Below are positions 52,267 to 64,000 of a DNA stretch of 64,000 nucleotides, piece by piece. The notes under the pieces are model-generated. The model had not been told where the DNA came from. It ran no database searches and worked only from the letters and a program-made list of their open reading frames with translations. Numbering within the stretch: the stretch's first letter is position 1; each line of letters opens with the position of its first letter. Position numbers and translations under genes: made by a program. Source of the DNA: Macrophomina tecta (Eukaryota > Ascomycota > Dothideomycetes > Botryosphaeriales > Botryosphaeriaceae); contig JAKSGN010000010.1 of assembly GCA_024180945.1 (NCBI GenBank), positions 620,001-684,000 on the forward strand, written 5' to 3'.

Positions 52267-55200
52267 ATGGCAATTCCGCGTTTAAACGCTAAATCTTTAG
52301 GAATCCTCCTCAACCATGTCGTTTTTCCAGAGCAGCTACCCTCAAGACACGAAGCCGATACGCGCGCTCTCGAAAGAGACCTTGTTGATGGCTTAATCAA
52401 GGCTGCCGAGGCTTTGGTTGCTATCGCTTCAGATGCTGATGCAGCGATTTGGGAAGACGTGCGGAAAACACTTCTTACCGCCAGAAATTTGAACAACGAT
52501 ACTGATGTGGAGGGCCTCGAGAAAACTTCCATCATAGAATCTTTCCGCCAGATTGGGCCTAACGAGTCTCTGATTCTGCACGTGAGGGAGCAGAACGCGG
52601 GCCTGCTCATTAAAAGGTCTCTCGTCGACAGCCCGCACCTCGCCTGTAATATGCACAAAGCTGATGTTTGAAAATGCTAGGAATGTCGATTGCGTCGTCG
52701 AATTCGAAGCATTTGAGGCTTCTCCACATTCAAGGGATGTCTTAGCAGCCGAGGGCGCGCTGCAGTGGCGGTTTCCCGGGGCCGCTGCCGCCATTCCGTT
52801 GGACATCTTCACGAACGCATCGTTCCAAGAGAGCTTGGCCGACTTCCTCGAACAATGCAGCAGCGAAAGCTTCCCCGAATTTGCCTCGCACACATACAAG
52901 GCCGGTGTGGAACTGGTCGAGACTCGGGAGTCGGCCGATCCTGCGCTGATATCACAACTGCTCATGACCATCCTCGAAGCCCTCGGCCATAGAACCAACC
53001 CCACTTTGCTGCAGAAGCGCATTCGCGACGATGTGGTTTGGGGGCCTGGTTCAGAAATTCCATGGAGGCGGGCTCCCTACTGGCTCGTGCTCCGGGCCAG
53101 CCTTGCCAGGCACCTGGACGAGAAACTCGGATCCGAGGCCGGGCACGCGTGCTATAAGCTCGTACTCTGCGTGATGTTTTCTCAGCTGCTCAGTCAGTCT
53201 ACTGGCGTTATCAGCATGGATCTGCTGCATAATCTCAGAGCGAAGCTTGCACGGCGCATTGCGAAGCTTCAGGCCGCTGGAAAGGGCTATGGACCCAGGG
53301 CTGCGGAGATCTACGAGGGGATCTTGCCACGTCTGGAGCCACTGTTCCATGACGCATTCCGAAGCGCTACAGATTGCATCGACAGGACCTGGCGCGTGAC
53401 CCGGGCCGCCACCCTACGCACCATATACCGTCTTCCACTTCGGGCTGACCCTAATAGCTTGCGTTTGACTCTTCCGAATAGTGGCCCGATTCTGGAATCC
53501 ATCCTTGCCAATCAGCCTTCATCCAACAAAGCCCGGGGTCCTAACAAGTCACCTGACTGGTATGCCGGTTCCTCCACAACACGAGCGATCGTCACTTGCT
53601 ATTCGCAGTTGAAAGACAATGAGCAAGAAGTAGAGATTGGCGCATTCACAATCCGCATGGATAGAATGGCCAGCCAGGCGGCATGCGCGAGGATATCAGA
53701 CGCCATCGGCCGCTATCTCAACCAGGTCGGGTCCGCTTACGACGGCCTGCCAGAGCTGCAAAGCATCAAGATCCTGACCGCCATGGAAATGTGGATGGTA
53801 TTGGACAAGCGCGCAACGGGGGCAATACGCCTGCTTCTAGACTACAGTCCCGGTGTATCTGCCAGTGCGCTAGACGTCCTTCAGCTGCCTGAGGGACGTG
53901 ACATATACCGTCTACAGGCCATACAAGACTACTTGCGATCTCGGGAGAGGCAAGCGGGCCCCAATGCCCGTACTATCTTCGACGATCCACGCGCGGGCAG
54001 CTTCGCTGTCCGGTACTACAACGAGTGCGACCAAACCGGGACGATGGCCAATCTCCATCGGAGAATCGAGGAGCAATCAGAGAGAGCGCGAATCAAGACC
54101 ATGCAGGAATGGAAAACACTCAGCAAGAGGTACGAGGACCTGTCCCTGCAGCTCGCACAAAGTACGTGCACATGCGGTACTCAAAAACGCTCGACAAACT
54201 GCACAAAATGCAAAATCAAGCGGCAGAGAAAGAAAATCAAGGTAAAGATCCATGAGGACTTCCTGCCAAACGACCAAGCACAAAGCAAGACCATCGTGTT
54301 CGAGCTCCAGTGTCCCCCGGTATTTGCAGCGTACCGCAACGCTGCTTGGAGCATTCTCAGCCATCTCGGATACCCGAGCCTGGCGGCGCCATCCGAGAAG
54401 ACCTACGACATACGAGAGTACAAAAGCTTGGCGCCGTTCCGAACGGGCTCGTCTGGGAACATCACTCTGGCATCCAAGGTCAAGTCGCACCTGAGATCAC
54501 ACTACAAACTGTCGAGCGTCCCAGCAAAACTTGAAGGGGTTCTTCGCCCGCACGGGATGACATACAGCTATGCAGACGCGACGACGAGAGTCTGGTGCTC
54601 TCAAGACACCGACCCCTCGTTCGCACACCTGTGCCAGTGGACAATACCCCCGACCTCTCCCCTGGCGCAGCTGAAGACGATGCCCGGCTTCTCCGTCGAA
54701 GGCGAAGGCCCGTCATCCAACGAGATTCTAGCCAGCCAGCCACAATGTCCCCGCGGGGTCAGCGTGCACGAGTTCACAGCCGTGCAGAGCCTGTTCACGG
54801 GCCGCAGCTGCCGGTGGCCGGCGCTCCTGGTCGAGATCGGGTCGTCGAACCTCAACTTCAGCAGCGAGGCCATCTCGCTGCTGGTGGCGCAGCTGGCAGT
54901 GCAAGCGGGGCCCGGCGACCCCGACGGCGACGCGCTGCGCACGACGCATTGCATTTTCCGCGACCGAGGCTTCTGCGCGCGGCTGGCGGACCAGATCGGG
55001 CAGCGGCTCGACCTCATCGCCACGAACTGGCGCGAGGCGCACATGATGGACATGCTCATCGTGCTGCTGCTGCGGCTCGCGTCCCTCGCGGTTGCGCCGG
55101 CCGCCAGCACGGGCGTCTTTGGGCTGCTAGAGAAGGCGCGGAGCATCACGCATGGGTGGATGAAGCGGCTGCGGGGCGAGCTGCACCAGGCGGCGACGAG

Positions 55201-58200
55201 CGAGGTGTCGCAGAAGCTGTCCAGGCAGATGCTGTGGGCGGCGCTGCTGTGCAGGAGAGCGTGCACCGCGGCGTACTGTGACGGATCGGAGATGCAGCCC
55301 CAGGCGCTGCAGGCCGCGATCGAGGCGTCGATAGCGGTGCACGAGAACTTTTGCAGCGACCTCGCTGCGCTTCCGGACTCATTGCGGCTCGCGGTGCTGC
55401 GGGACATCAGGGCGCGTGGCCGGATGAGCAGGCTGGTGCGGGCGGGCATCGAGCGCTGCCCCGGTAGCCTGACGGCCGCTATAGACAGCGTCTGGCCGTC
55501 TGCAGCAGGCAGTGAGACGAGGCAGTATTCGCAACCCGAGTTCGTCAAATCGTCATCGGGGGAGCTGGTCATGTTGAAGGTCGATTGGCAGGGCGCTGCG
55601 CGTCGGCAAACCCTGCACTACGACGTGGTCAGTGGCGGCCTCTGGATCGATTACAAGCCCCTGAGCCAGCTGCCGGCCGAATATCGCGACAATTGGATGA
55701 TGAAAGAGCTGTTTGGCGGCCAGCACCTTTTGACGTATCCTTCCTACATGCCGGGCATGGAATACATGCTGAACTTCACTCTCGGGGGCCACGAAATCCA
55801 CTTTGGAACGCACGAGAAGCGCCTCATCATCCGAGCTCGCTATCGTGGCCATACTCTGGAGTTTCTCCCACGAGCCGTGTTCGGCAGCCTTGAGAAGCCG
55901 GATCTTCCAGCCTCGCTGGTGGAGAACTGCGTTCATTGGCTCAATCTCGAAACGGGTGCTTTTGAAGCTCGACAGATGCCTGGCATTTGGATTCAGAAGG
56001 AGAGCAACTGGACCATCGACGTGCGATCTCGTTTGGCACGCCGGCGAAATGTTTTCCTGGTAGACCCGAGCAGCACGCTATTCGACCACGTAGCCAGCAT
56101 CTTCCGCGGATTCGAGCACCGCGCTCGAATTACCGTCTTTCAACCAGAAAGCAAGGACGGGCGTCTGTCGGTAGAGCTTCGCCGCCTCGACTTGAGTTTC
56201 GAGGTTAACAAAAAGGGCCTGCTGCGTTGCCGCGAGCTCCACGCCGATGTCGACCCGGACCAGGACGCCGGCACGTGGTACGGCTTCGACTCCAAGATCG
56301 TGCTGCGGGACAGCCAGAACGCGGCGCGGCGCAGCATCCTCGTTCCGCTGGGCCCGCTCTCGTGGCAGCGTCGCGGACCGCACGTCGCGGTGCACGCAGA
56401 GAATGGCGGCACCTACGGCATCTTTACCATCAACACCGTCCTGGGGCGGCTGGACTGCCCGGCCGAGGCGCGCCTGCTGCTCTTCAAGGCGGTGCTGCAC
56501 GCGTACACGGCATCGGTCGCCCCGGATCCGCTGACGCGGCGCAGCGGGACCGAGGAGGCGCTGCACTGCCTGCGCTCGGCCCAGAACCAGCCGTGGATGC
56601 CGCTGAATCCGGCGTTCGAGCAGTATCTCGGGCTGCTGGCGGGGCTGGCGCCGAAGCGCGTGTACTACCCGCCGGGAAAGAAGGTGATGCAGCAGGTCCT
56701 CTGGGACGACAGGCTGCCTGCTGCCACGCAGCACGAAGCGTTCTATCCAGCCGTCGCGGCAATCTACCAGAAGTCGACGCAGCTGTCGGCCTTTTCGTCT
56801 GCGGAGTCAGTGACGATGTCGCTGGAGGACAGGGGCGACGCCCATCTGCGCAAGCGCAGTAGTGCCCGACGAAGCAATTTCTGTCGCAGAGACCGTAACT
56901 GCGTCGAGCCGGAGACGTGCTGCGATGCGGTATACCATTCGCGCGATCGCGAGACGCAGAGCGACCGCCGCGCTAGGGTCTGGGAGAGCAGCACGCTCAT
57001 CGATGCTTGGAGTGCGCAATTTTCCGTCAGGCCCGACCTCGCCCGCCTGCTGCGTGGCTGGCCGGTCATCTACGCCCGTGGGGAACCTGCCGTGGGTCTG
57101 TTGCTGAGCAACTTGCTCGGCGCTGAGGCGGCAATGGGGTGGGGCTCCTGGCTGAGCCTCTGCCGCAGGGCTCGCGTTGCGGACAAGTATCTGCTCTGCT
57201 TCGTGCTGGGCGCCCTTGCTTTCCGCAAAGCTCACGACATGGATCTCGTCAGGAGTCTCATTGCCTTCGCCGTCCTGGATGATCTCAAAGCGCTCGAGCT
57301 CCCTCCATGGCCGTTATATAGCGGTTTTGAGTTTCGCCAGACGCCATCCGCGAGCTACCTCTCACGGCTGATTGCCCCGTTTTGCATGCCCTGCGAAGGA
57401 CGTAGCGTAGCGGAAAGGCAAAGGATCGATACCAACTGTCAGCAGGTAGCCAGCCTTCTTGCTTCGCAGTGGCCAAGCTCCTTGTTATCGATAGACGAGA
57501 TTCCAGAAGAGGCATTCTCTTTCATGGACTTCTCTGGCGCCATCGATGCCGTTATGGATGATTGGGTGCGTCTAAGACACAACTTGGACCTGTCTGAATG
57601 GGTTGCCCGCGTTCAGAGTGTCCTCAGCCGCCTCAGCATCGGAAACCATACAAACGCCATGAACTCTGTATCTGATGACTGCAGAATCATTCGTCACAGC
57701 CATCGTCAGAGCCCTGTGCCACATCTTGAGGATCTATTAAGAGAATCATGTGTCCTTCGAGAACCAGCAGGCGAGGAAGTCTGCGGCAAGCAAAGGTTGA
57801 GAATAGCTATGCACAAGAAAGGCGTAGGAGAACGGATGACCACATCTGATGAATCCTGGGAGCACCGTTCCCTATCACCTGAGATGCAGGAGCTGAGGTC
57901 CATCATAGCGCCCATGATTTCATCAAAGTCAGAAGTCAGATCCCAGTACGCAAAGGATCTTAACCAAAGTCTGCAGGCGCTCGAGATTGCCCACAGATAT
58001 AGCAACACGCAGCAAATTGCCCAAAAGCCACGAGGCCGCACGATCATCTCATCAGCGGATGCTTGCAACGCCGCTTCGGCTCGACTTGAGCAGATTTCCT
58101 TGGCTCTTGAGGCCGGAAAAAATCATGCTGTGTGGCTAAAGTATGGAGGGTTGTGGCCATGCATCAGCCCCGTGACGTTTCTGGAACGGCTCCGAACGAC

Positions 58201-61200
58201 CGCCAAAGTTCAGTTTGGAACTGGTTTGAGAGACGCTCTCATCCAGTATGGCCGGTTCATCACGGAATTGCAGCAGCACCTCAGGATCGACGATGCACGG
58301 ATGCGAGGAAGCGAAAAGGCCGTGGCCGAGGAGCTCGCAGATCCAGGCCACGCAACCTGGAACCCTGCCGAATATCCAGACTGGCTGCTTCTCGAAATCG
58401 AGGGCAATCTCCTGATCAGGCCGCACCAGGTCGACGTGGCGCTTGCAACCATAGCGCCGCGTTCCGGCAGGAATTCCGTCTTGCAGATGAACATGGGCCA
58501 AGGGAAGACATCGTGCATCATACCGATGGTCGCCGCCGTCCTCGCCGACGCACAGCAGCTCGTACGCATCGTCGTCCCGAGAGCGCTGCTCGCGCAGACG
58601 GCGCAGGTCTTGCAGGCGCGGTTGGGCAACCTGCTCGGCCGCGAGGTGCGGAACGTTCCTTTCTCGCGCCGAACGCCGACGACGCTCGAGTCCATTAACA
58701 CATTCGTTGGAATCCACCGAGCGATCATGTCCAGCTGTGGGATTATCGTCACGCTACCTGAGAACATCCTGTCGTTCAAGCTAAGCGGCACGCAGCGGCT
58801 GTTGGACGGCAGAATCGAGGAAGCGAGGTGCATGCTCCAGGCGCAGAAGTGGATGGAGGAAGTTAGCCGCGACGTGCTCGATGAGTGTGATTTCACTCTG
58901 GCCACCAGGACCCAGCTGATATATCCATCCGGATCCCAGGAGAGCTTGGACGGCCATCCATCCCGGTGGCTGACGGCAGAAATGCTGCTTGAGCTAGTCC
59001 ATAGTCATTTGGAGGCTTTGAAGCAAGACTTTCCCCACAGTATTAGGGTCGTTGACAGGGAAGGCGGCGGCTTCCCTTGGGTCTACTTTCTGCGCCCTGA
59101 TGCCGAAAACGCCTTGGTGACGCGGCTAGTGGACCAGATCGCTCTCGGAAAGACCAGGCTTCTCGCCTTTGACGGCTACTCTCAACGGGACTGCAACGTC
59201 TTGAAACGCTTCATTAGGGACATCGAAGTCCACGCAGACGATGAGTGTCACCTAGAGGCCATTTTCAAGGAAAGGAGCTCCATGATGAAGACCATATACC
59301 TGCTCAGGGGGCTTTTGGCTCATGGTATCCTCATTCTGACTTTGAAGAAGAAGTGGAACGTACAGTACGGCCTGCACCCCATGCGCGATCCGGTAGCCGT
59401 GCCGTACCACGCGAAAGGAGTTCCATCGGACCAGGCGGAGTGGGGCCACCCCGATGTGTGCATCCTGCTCACTTGCCTCTCATTCTATTTTGCAGGACTT
59501 AATGTCATGCAGCTCCAAAAATGCGTCCGTCAGGTCCTTCAGTCCGACGACCCGGCCAGTGAGTACGGCCGCTGGGTTGGAAGCTCCAAGACTTTGCCAG
59601 TTCAGTTGCAGGAATGGAATGTGATCAACGTGGATGATGAATTGCAGCTCCGAGACCTCTGGAAACATCTACGCTACAACGTCATCGTCATCGATTCATT
59701 TTTGAACCGCTTCGTTTTCCCGGTCCATGCCAGGCATTTCCAGACTCAGATCGGGACTAGCGGTTGGGACATACCCCTGTATCAGCTGCAGGGATCCCAG
59801 AGCTCGGAGCGAATTGATGGCCGGCGTACTCCGTTGACGACCGGATTCAGTGGAACAAACGACAATCGATACCTGTTGCCGCTGACGATTGAACAGCACG
59901 ATCTTGGCAGCCTCGCTCACACGAACGCTGACGTGCTGACCTACCTGCTGCAGCCCCGGAATCGCGGGTACGTTCTCGCAGCCAAGCATGGACAGCGCTT
60001 TTCAGAAGAGATGTTGCTTTACAAGGTCAGGGACTTGGGAATACGTGTGCTCATTGACGCTGGCGCACAGATTCTGGAGATGGACAACCTTACCCTGGTC
60101 AAGAACTGGATGCGCGTGGACGCGAAAGCCAAGGCGGCGTTGTACTTCAACGCGGACAACAAGCCATTCATCGTGTACCGAAGCGGCACGCAAGTTCCTC
60201 TTCTAGCCTCTTCGTTTGCCAACGACCTCCGCGAATGCGTCGTGTATCTCGACGAAGCACACACCCGTGGGACCGACCTCAAGCTGCCCTCAAACGCCAG
60301 AGGTGCCTTAACCCTAGGGCTAGCACAGACAAAGGATCACACTGTTCAAGGTTTGAGGTACCACCCATACAGCAAGCAAATGATTTACTGATCGACTTTC
60401 CACAGCTGCGATGCGGTTAAGGCAGCTGGCCACGACACAATCGGTCGTCTTCTTTGCACCACCGGAAGTGCACCAGAGCATCCTTGACCATCGAGGCAGG
60501 AGACGTACGGGCCATCTTGACTCGCGTGATGTGGTTCAATGGCTGCTCGAGCAAACGTGTCGAGGAATAGAACAGCTCCAGCCGCTCTATCGCTCCCAAG
60601 GCATCGACTTTTGCCGCCGCTCTGAGATTTCGATCAAGTTCCCAAATCATATTGGCAACAAAAAACACCGAGCATCGTTCGTCCGCAAGATTCGGCAGGT
60701 TGACGACCACACGCTTCAGAAGATGTACCAGCCGAGACGAGGGGAAACAACGCCACAGGTTTTGGAGCAACCATCGCCCGCATTGGTTGCTTTTCTTGCA
60801 AGGCTTAGAAGCCAGACTTACAATTCCAACTCGCCAAATAGCACAGCTTTTCAAGAAGTCGAACAGGAGAGAGAGGTGGCGCACGAAGTCGAAGCGATCC
60901 GGAAGGTCCAGAAGCCGATCCTGTACGAGGCACTGCCTTATAGTGGTCTCCACGAGGATTTACTCCTCTTCGAGAGGACTGGAAGTCCAAAACACGGGTC
61001 GAGTGGGTATGGGCCCATTTCGTTTGCCATTCGGGGCACGCAGACTGGTAAAAAGTATGAGGCTGCCGCTGCGATGTTCCACCACCACCTCTTTGCCTCC
61101 AGCGAGGTCTTCCGGACGGTGAAATTGGGCAAACCAGACGACAATTTTCTGGTAAGAGCTCCTATCATTTTCGTACTAAGCATATCAAAATGCTAAGTCA

Positions 61201-61949
61201 AGCGTCCACAGCGTCCCGTCACCTGGCTGCTTTGGAGCACGCAAACACAGACGGCCTTGATAGTGACTTCCGAGGAAGCCGAAGATCTTATCTCCAGGAA
61301 ACGTGGCGACGAACACCCGATGACGCATCTGCTGGCATACGCGGCTCCCATAACTCGCCGGATGGCGCATTTCAACAAGCTCGACTACTACGCCGTTCCA
61401 GCCATGCCGGCCAGCTACACGACGCCCCGATGGCTCCCAATTCAGCTCGGCTTGTTTGCAGGCCGCTTGTACTTCGAATTTGACGAGTATGAAGCCATTA
61501 CTACGTTTCTCCACGGCAGCAACATGTCGCATGGCTCCGGATCAGCGCGTTGGCAGGCCACTGAGCAGGAGCCGGCTGACCAGGACATGGCCCTCCCATC
61601 GGTTGCATCCAATGGGCTGGTGTTTCTACAGGAGTGGATCACAGCGAGGAGAAAAGGCCAAGAGTTCACGCAAACCCCAATGGGATATGTTTGTGAAGGG
61701 AAGGCATTGAGACCAGAACATCCCTTTTTCTCAAGGACATATGCCGTCTCCCTGCCAATGGAGTCAAGTGGAGGTTTGGATGAAGGTTTCGCGCAAGAAA
61801 TCGGTAGCTCGGATTTGGACAGTTATGATGAGTTTGAGGATGGTGATTTTTCTCCCGCTGGGAAAACTTCACCCGGAACGTCCGCGGTATCGCCACAGCC
61901 TACATTCAAACGGCAATATTGGTTGAGAAGCTCTCATGACGTCGCGTAA
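52267..61949 (+). CDS. giant fungal P-loop protein with DUF6606-DUF3638-DUF3645 architecture, 3,167 aa
   Basis: Four exons keep one frame: 52267-52616, 52681-60350, 60406-61151 and 61212-61949; introns are 64, 55 and 60 nt. The N-terminus (LNHVVFPEQLPS; REQNAGLLIKR joined to NVDCVVEFEAFEASP) fits DUF6606. The DUF3638/3645 part holds a P-loop, NMGQGKTSCIIPMVAAVLAD (~2052-2071), an SF2-like LDECDF (~2183) and LDEAHTRGTDLKLP (~2640). Exon 3 joins TKDHTVQ to AAMRLRQLATTQS, and exon 4 joins DNFL to RPVTWLLWST, both as the family requires. Intron 1 has a weak donor (GTCTCT). The family is widespread in fungi and plants; its biochemical role is unknown, but the motifs suggest a nucleotide-dependent remodeller. 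Low-AT coding with GC-rich third positions contrasts sharply with the flanks. Size is normal for the family, and no stop is seen. Confidence 0.88.
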
Positions 61950-62464
61950 TCGATGCTAATATGTGGCTTCGAAAGGCTTTGCAGCTCGTAGACAACGTTG
62001 AAATTGTTACCGATATTCTGCAGCACGTTGGAGAGACGCTTTGGTGTACATTTGCCAGATTGGTTTGTTGTTCTAGCTATTTCTCGAACACTTTCATCAA
62101 AAGTTGCCCATCACTTTGATGATCAGCATATTTCGTTCCCATATCCACCCTTCCAACGTGTCATCTACAAGTAAATATTCAGTCTCGCACGAGCAGCTAC
62201 TAGCTGCTTTTAGCATCTAGCTAGTATTATCCTCAACTATCTTGGTCTTCTGAAAAAGTTTATGTAGTAGAGTTGAAATGTTACAGGCCTTTCGGCTTAA
62301 CGAGCGGCAGTGCTTAGAACATGATAGTACCTGATGTAGGCTTTAGCCACCATGTACGCAAAGCTCAGTGTAATATCAAGTGATCGACCACATTGCTGGT
62401 CGGCGGCTAGATTATTCTATCCCGCGTCCGGCTTTTACACAAATCGCTGGGCCCAACAAGCACG
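61950..62464. other. 3' flank of the giant gene, no gene
   Basis: No supportable ORF; contains the 3' untranslated region and the Gypsy insertion site. Confidence 0.45.
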
Positions 62465-62906
62465 TGTTACGGCGCAGCCTACACAGGACCTGGGTAAGAA
62501 GGATAAGAAGGACAAGCGGGGCGCCTACGCGCCCGCGAGAAAGATCCACCGGCAAGGAGTCACGTGACTCCCGGTTCAACTGTTCAGAGCCTTGGCACTC
62601 TGAACTCCTGAACTCGCGAAGTTCAGACGTTCAACCGCTTGGCAGAATGAACCCATGAACTATCAGATTGTATACACTCTCCCACTATTATATAAACCAC
62701 ACTCTTTAGATAGCTTTGACCTTCGTGGTCAACTTCAATAACAATTCGCACATTGTTAGTAACACGGCCTTCGCACGCAGTGCTCAGTCTTGTCACGTGT
62801 TCGACTTGCTCTCACCCTCTTCTTGTACCCACTCAAGGAAATCCTTCGACAGGTTTTCTCCCTCTTCGGTGTTTGGATCCTTAGAGGCAGAGGCCCGCTC
62901 GTTACA
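62465..62906 (+). mobile_element. 5' LTR of a Ty3/Gypsy retrotransposon
   Basis: The 442-bp LTR starts TGTTACGGCGCAGCC and ends CCCGCTCGTTACA (TG...CA). It is followed by the element's leader and gag gene in the same orientation. It is the reference for the family's solo and partial LTRs elsewhere in the window. The element runs past the window end, so 3' LTR and target duplication cannot be checked (GCACG precedes the LTR). Confidence 0.92.
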
Positions 62907-62997
62907 CTTTGACCACCATCCTTGCAAGGAGAGGAAGGTTCCGAGATCAAGTCTCATCGGGTAAGGTATCACCCCCTAACGAGTTTAGGAAACAGCA

Positions 62998-64000
62998 ATG
63001 GCACCAGGATCTCAGATGGAGGTCGACCCGGTCGAGGGTCAGGTTCAGGGTGCCCAGGGGCCAGCTCAGCCCACACAGCAAACGGAGCCCACCAGAGCTG
63101 AGCTCTTGCAGCTCATCGAGGAGCTGAAGGCTCAGAACGCTCGACTGATCGAGCATACGACAAAGCGGAGCGCTACTAAGGTTAAAGTAGCGGCACCCGA
63201 GAAGTTCGATGGGGACAGGAAGAAGCTTCAATCCTTCCTCCTCCAGATGCAACGCTACCTCCAGTTCAATCAAGCGCAATTCGACAGCGACGCCGAGGAA
63301 GTACTCTTCGCATCGACCTACCTCAGAGGAACGGCAGAGGCATGGATGGAACCATACCTTCGCGACCACCTAGCCAACGAACACTCTCTCGAGAAGAGAC
63401 GAGAAAAGACCAAGGAAATCTTCGGCACCTATACGGGATTCGCAGACAACCTTAGGGCCACTTTCAACGATCGAGATGAAGTCCGCAAAGCCTCCAACGA
63501 TATCATGACCGTTAAACAATTGGGATCTGTAGCTGTCTACGCAACCAAGTTTCAACAGCTTGCAGCCTACCTCGAATGGTCAGACGAGACTTTCCGCGAC
63601 CTCTTCTACAAAGGCCTGAAGGAAGAAGTCAAGAAGAACATGATTACCCACGAATACCCGGCCACCTTTCAAAAGATGGTAGACCTTGCGTCTCAGATCG
63701 ACGGTCGCATGTACGAATGGAAAATGGGTTCCCGACAAGCCAACACCTCGAAACCTCGCCGTGAAAGAACAACCCTCGAAGGCGGAGACGCTATGGCCCT
63801 CGACGCGGCCAACAGACAGGACTCCAAGAAGGGCAACAACAACGGTCGAAACAAGAAGCCCAAAGGACCTAACCCGAACTGGACGGACGAGCAAAAACAG
63901 CGCTACAAGGATCGACTCTGCATCACCTGCGGAAGTGACAAGCACTTCTCTCCTAAGTGCCCGCAGAACCCTCGCAACAAGAAGGATGGAAAGCAGACCT
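62998..64000 (+). CDS. Ty3/Gypsy Gag polyprotein, 5' part (runs off the window)
   Basis: The ATG at 62998 opens a frame that is uninterrupted to the window edge (334 codons). It has an acidic/Gln-rich start, a coiled segment (RAELLQLIEELKAQNARL), the retrotransposon gag domain (EKFDGDRKKLQSFLLQMQRY; ASTYLRGTAEAWMEPYL), a basic region and a CCHC knuckle (CITCGSDKHFSPKC, C-x2-C-x4-H-x4-C). Gag packages the element RNA in cytoplasmic particles. There are no RIP stops, so this copy is young. Protease, reverse transcriptase, RNase H and integrase should follow outside the window. Confidence 0.93.
   Translation, partial: MAPGSQMEVDPVEGQVQGAQGPAQPTQQTEPTRAELLQLIEELKAQNARLIEHTTKRSATKVKVAAPEKFDGDRKKLQSFLLQMQRYLQFNQAQFDSDAEEVLFASTYLRGTAEAWMEPYLRDHLANEHSLEKRREKTKEIFGTYTGFADNLRATFNDRDEVRKASNDIMTVKQLGSVAVYATKFQQLAAYLEWSDETFRDLFYKGLKEEVKKNMITHEYPATFQKMVDLASQIDGRMYEWKMGSRQANTSKPRRERTTLEGGDAMALDAANRQDSKKGNNNGRNKKPKGPNPNWTDEQKQRYKDRLCITCGSDKHFSPKCPQNPRNKKDGKQT

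Noticed and set aside
54601..55572. Long antisense ORF (323 codons) and other ORFs over 200 codons inside the giant gene
   Set aside because: They mirror a GC-rich coding strand, have Ser/Arg/Ala-rich composition and no motifs; the plus-strand frame is continuous and family-matched.
52664..60391. The 2,575-codon ORF as the whole giant protein
   Set aside because: Introns at 52617-52680, 60351-60405 and 61152-61211 connect it to conserved N- and C-terminal exons.

Overview
The window reads as a transposon-rich accessory segment of a filamentous ascomycete (Pezizomycotina) nuclear genome. The evidence is short GT-AG introns of about 46-86 nt, fungal gene families (a DUF6606/DUF3638/DUF3645 giant protein, a fungal C2H2 family, a SesB-like lipase), Fot1/pogo, hAT, Tad1-like LINE and Ty3/Gypsy elements, and nonsense mutations of the RIP type (CAG, CAA, TGG or CGA turned into a stop). 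There is no rRNA, no convincing tRNA and no CRISPR array.

Layout. 0.3-2.5 kb: a frameshifted PIF1-type helicase (minus). 3.5-4.5 kb: a broken SesB-like alpha/beta hydrolase whose coding capacity ends in a short Gly/Asn/Phe-rich, amyloid-like tail, followed by a solo LTR with a perfect 5-bp duplication. 5.4-10.3 kb: a segment bounded by inverted copies of an unidentified repeat, holding a Fot1-like element, a histidine-phosphatase pseudogene, a LINE stub and an intact two-exon GFA/CENP-V enzyme. 10.4-17 kb: nested remains of a second Fot-type transposase, two LINEs one inside the other, an LTR piece and a truncated hAT. 19.7-22.4 kb: a complete hAT with 8-bp target duplication and an apparently intact 747-aa transposase. 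22.6-23.3 kb: a C2H2 protein. 23.6-32.1 kb: two RIP-damaged Fot1-like elements, an hAT-type palindromic MITE and LINEs, one splitting an older transposase relic. 32.7-39.5 kb: a gene island with two paralogous proteins of unknown function (578 and 375 aa) and an IFI6/ISG12-like membrane protein. 39.7-51.2 kb: mostly AT-rich, RIP-eroded sequence with one intact Fot1-like element, a ruined C2H2 array, a solo LTR, a LINE apparently inside an LTR and another dead Fot1-like element. 52.3-61.9 kb: a four-exon gene for a 3,167-aa P-loop protein. 62.5-64 kb: the 5' LTR and gag of a plus-strand Gypsy element that runs off the window.

The host genes do not form an obvious pathway. The coherent stories are (i) five Fot1-like elements whose terminal repeats all carry a site doubled at a 17-bp spacing, (ii) RIP-killed copies beside apparently intact transposons, and (iii) three genes worth testing for immune or self-recognition roles: the SesB-like lipase with its tail, the IFI6-like protein and the paralogous pair.
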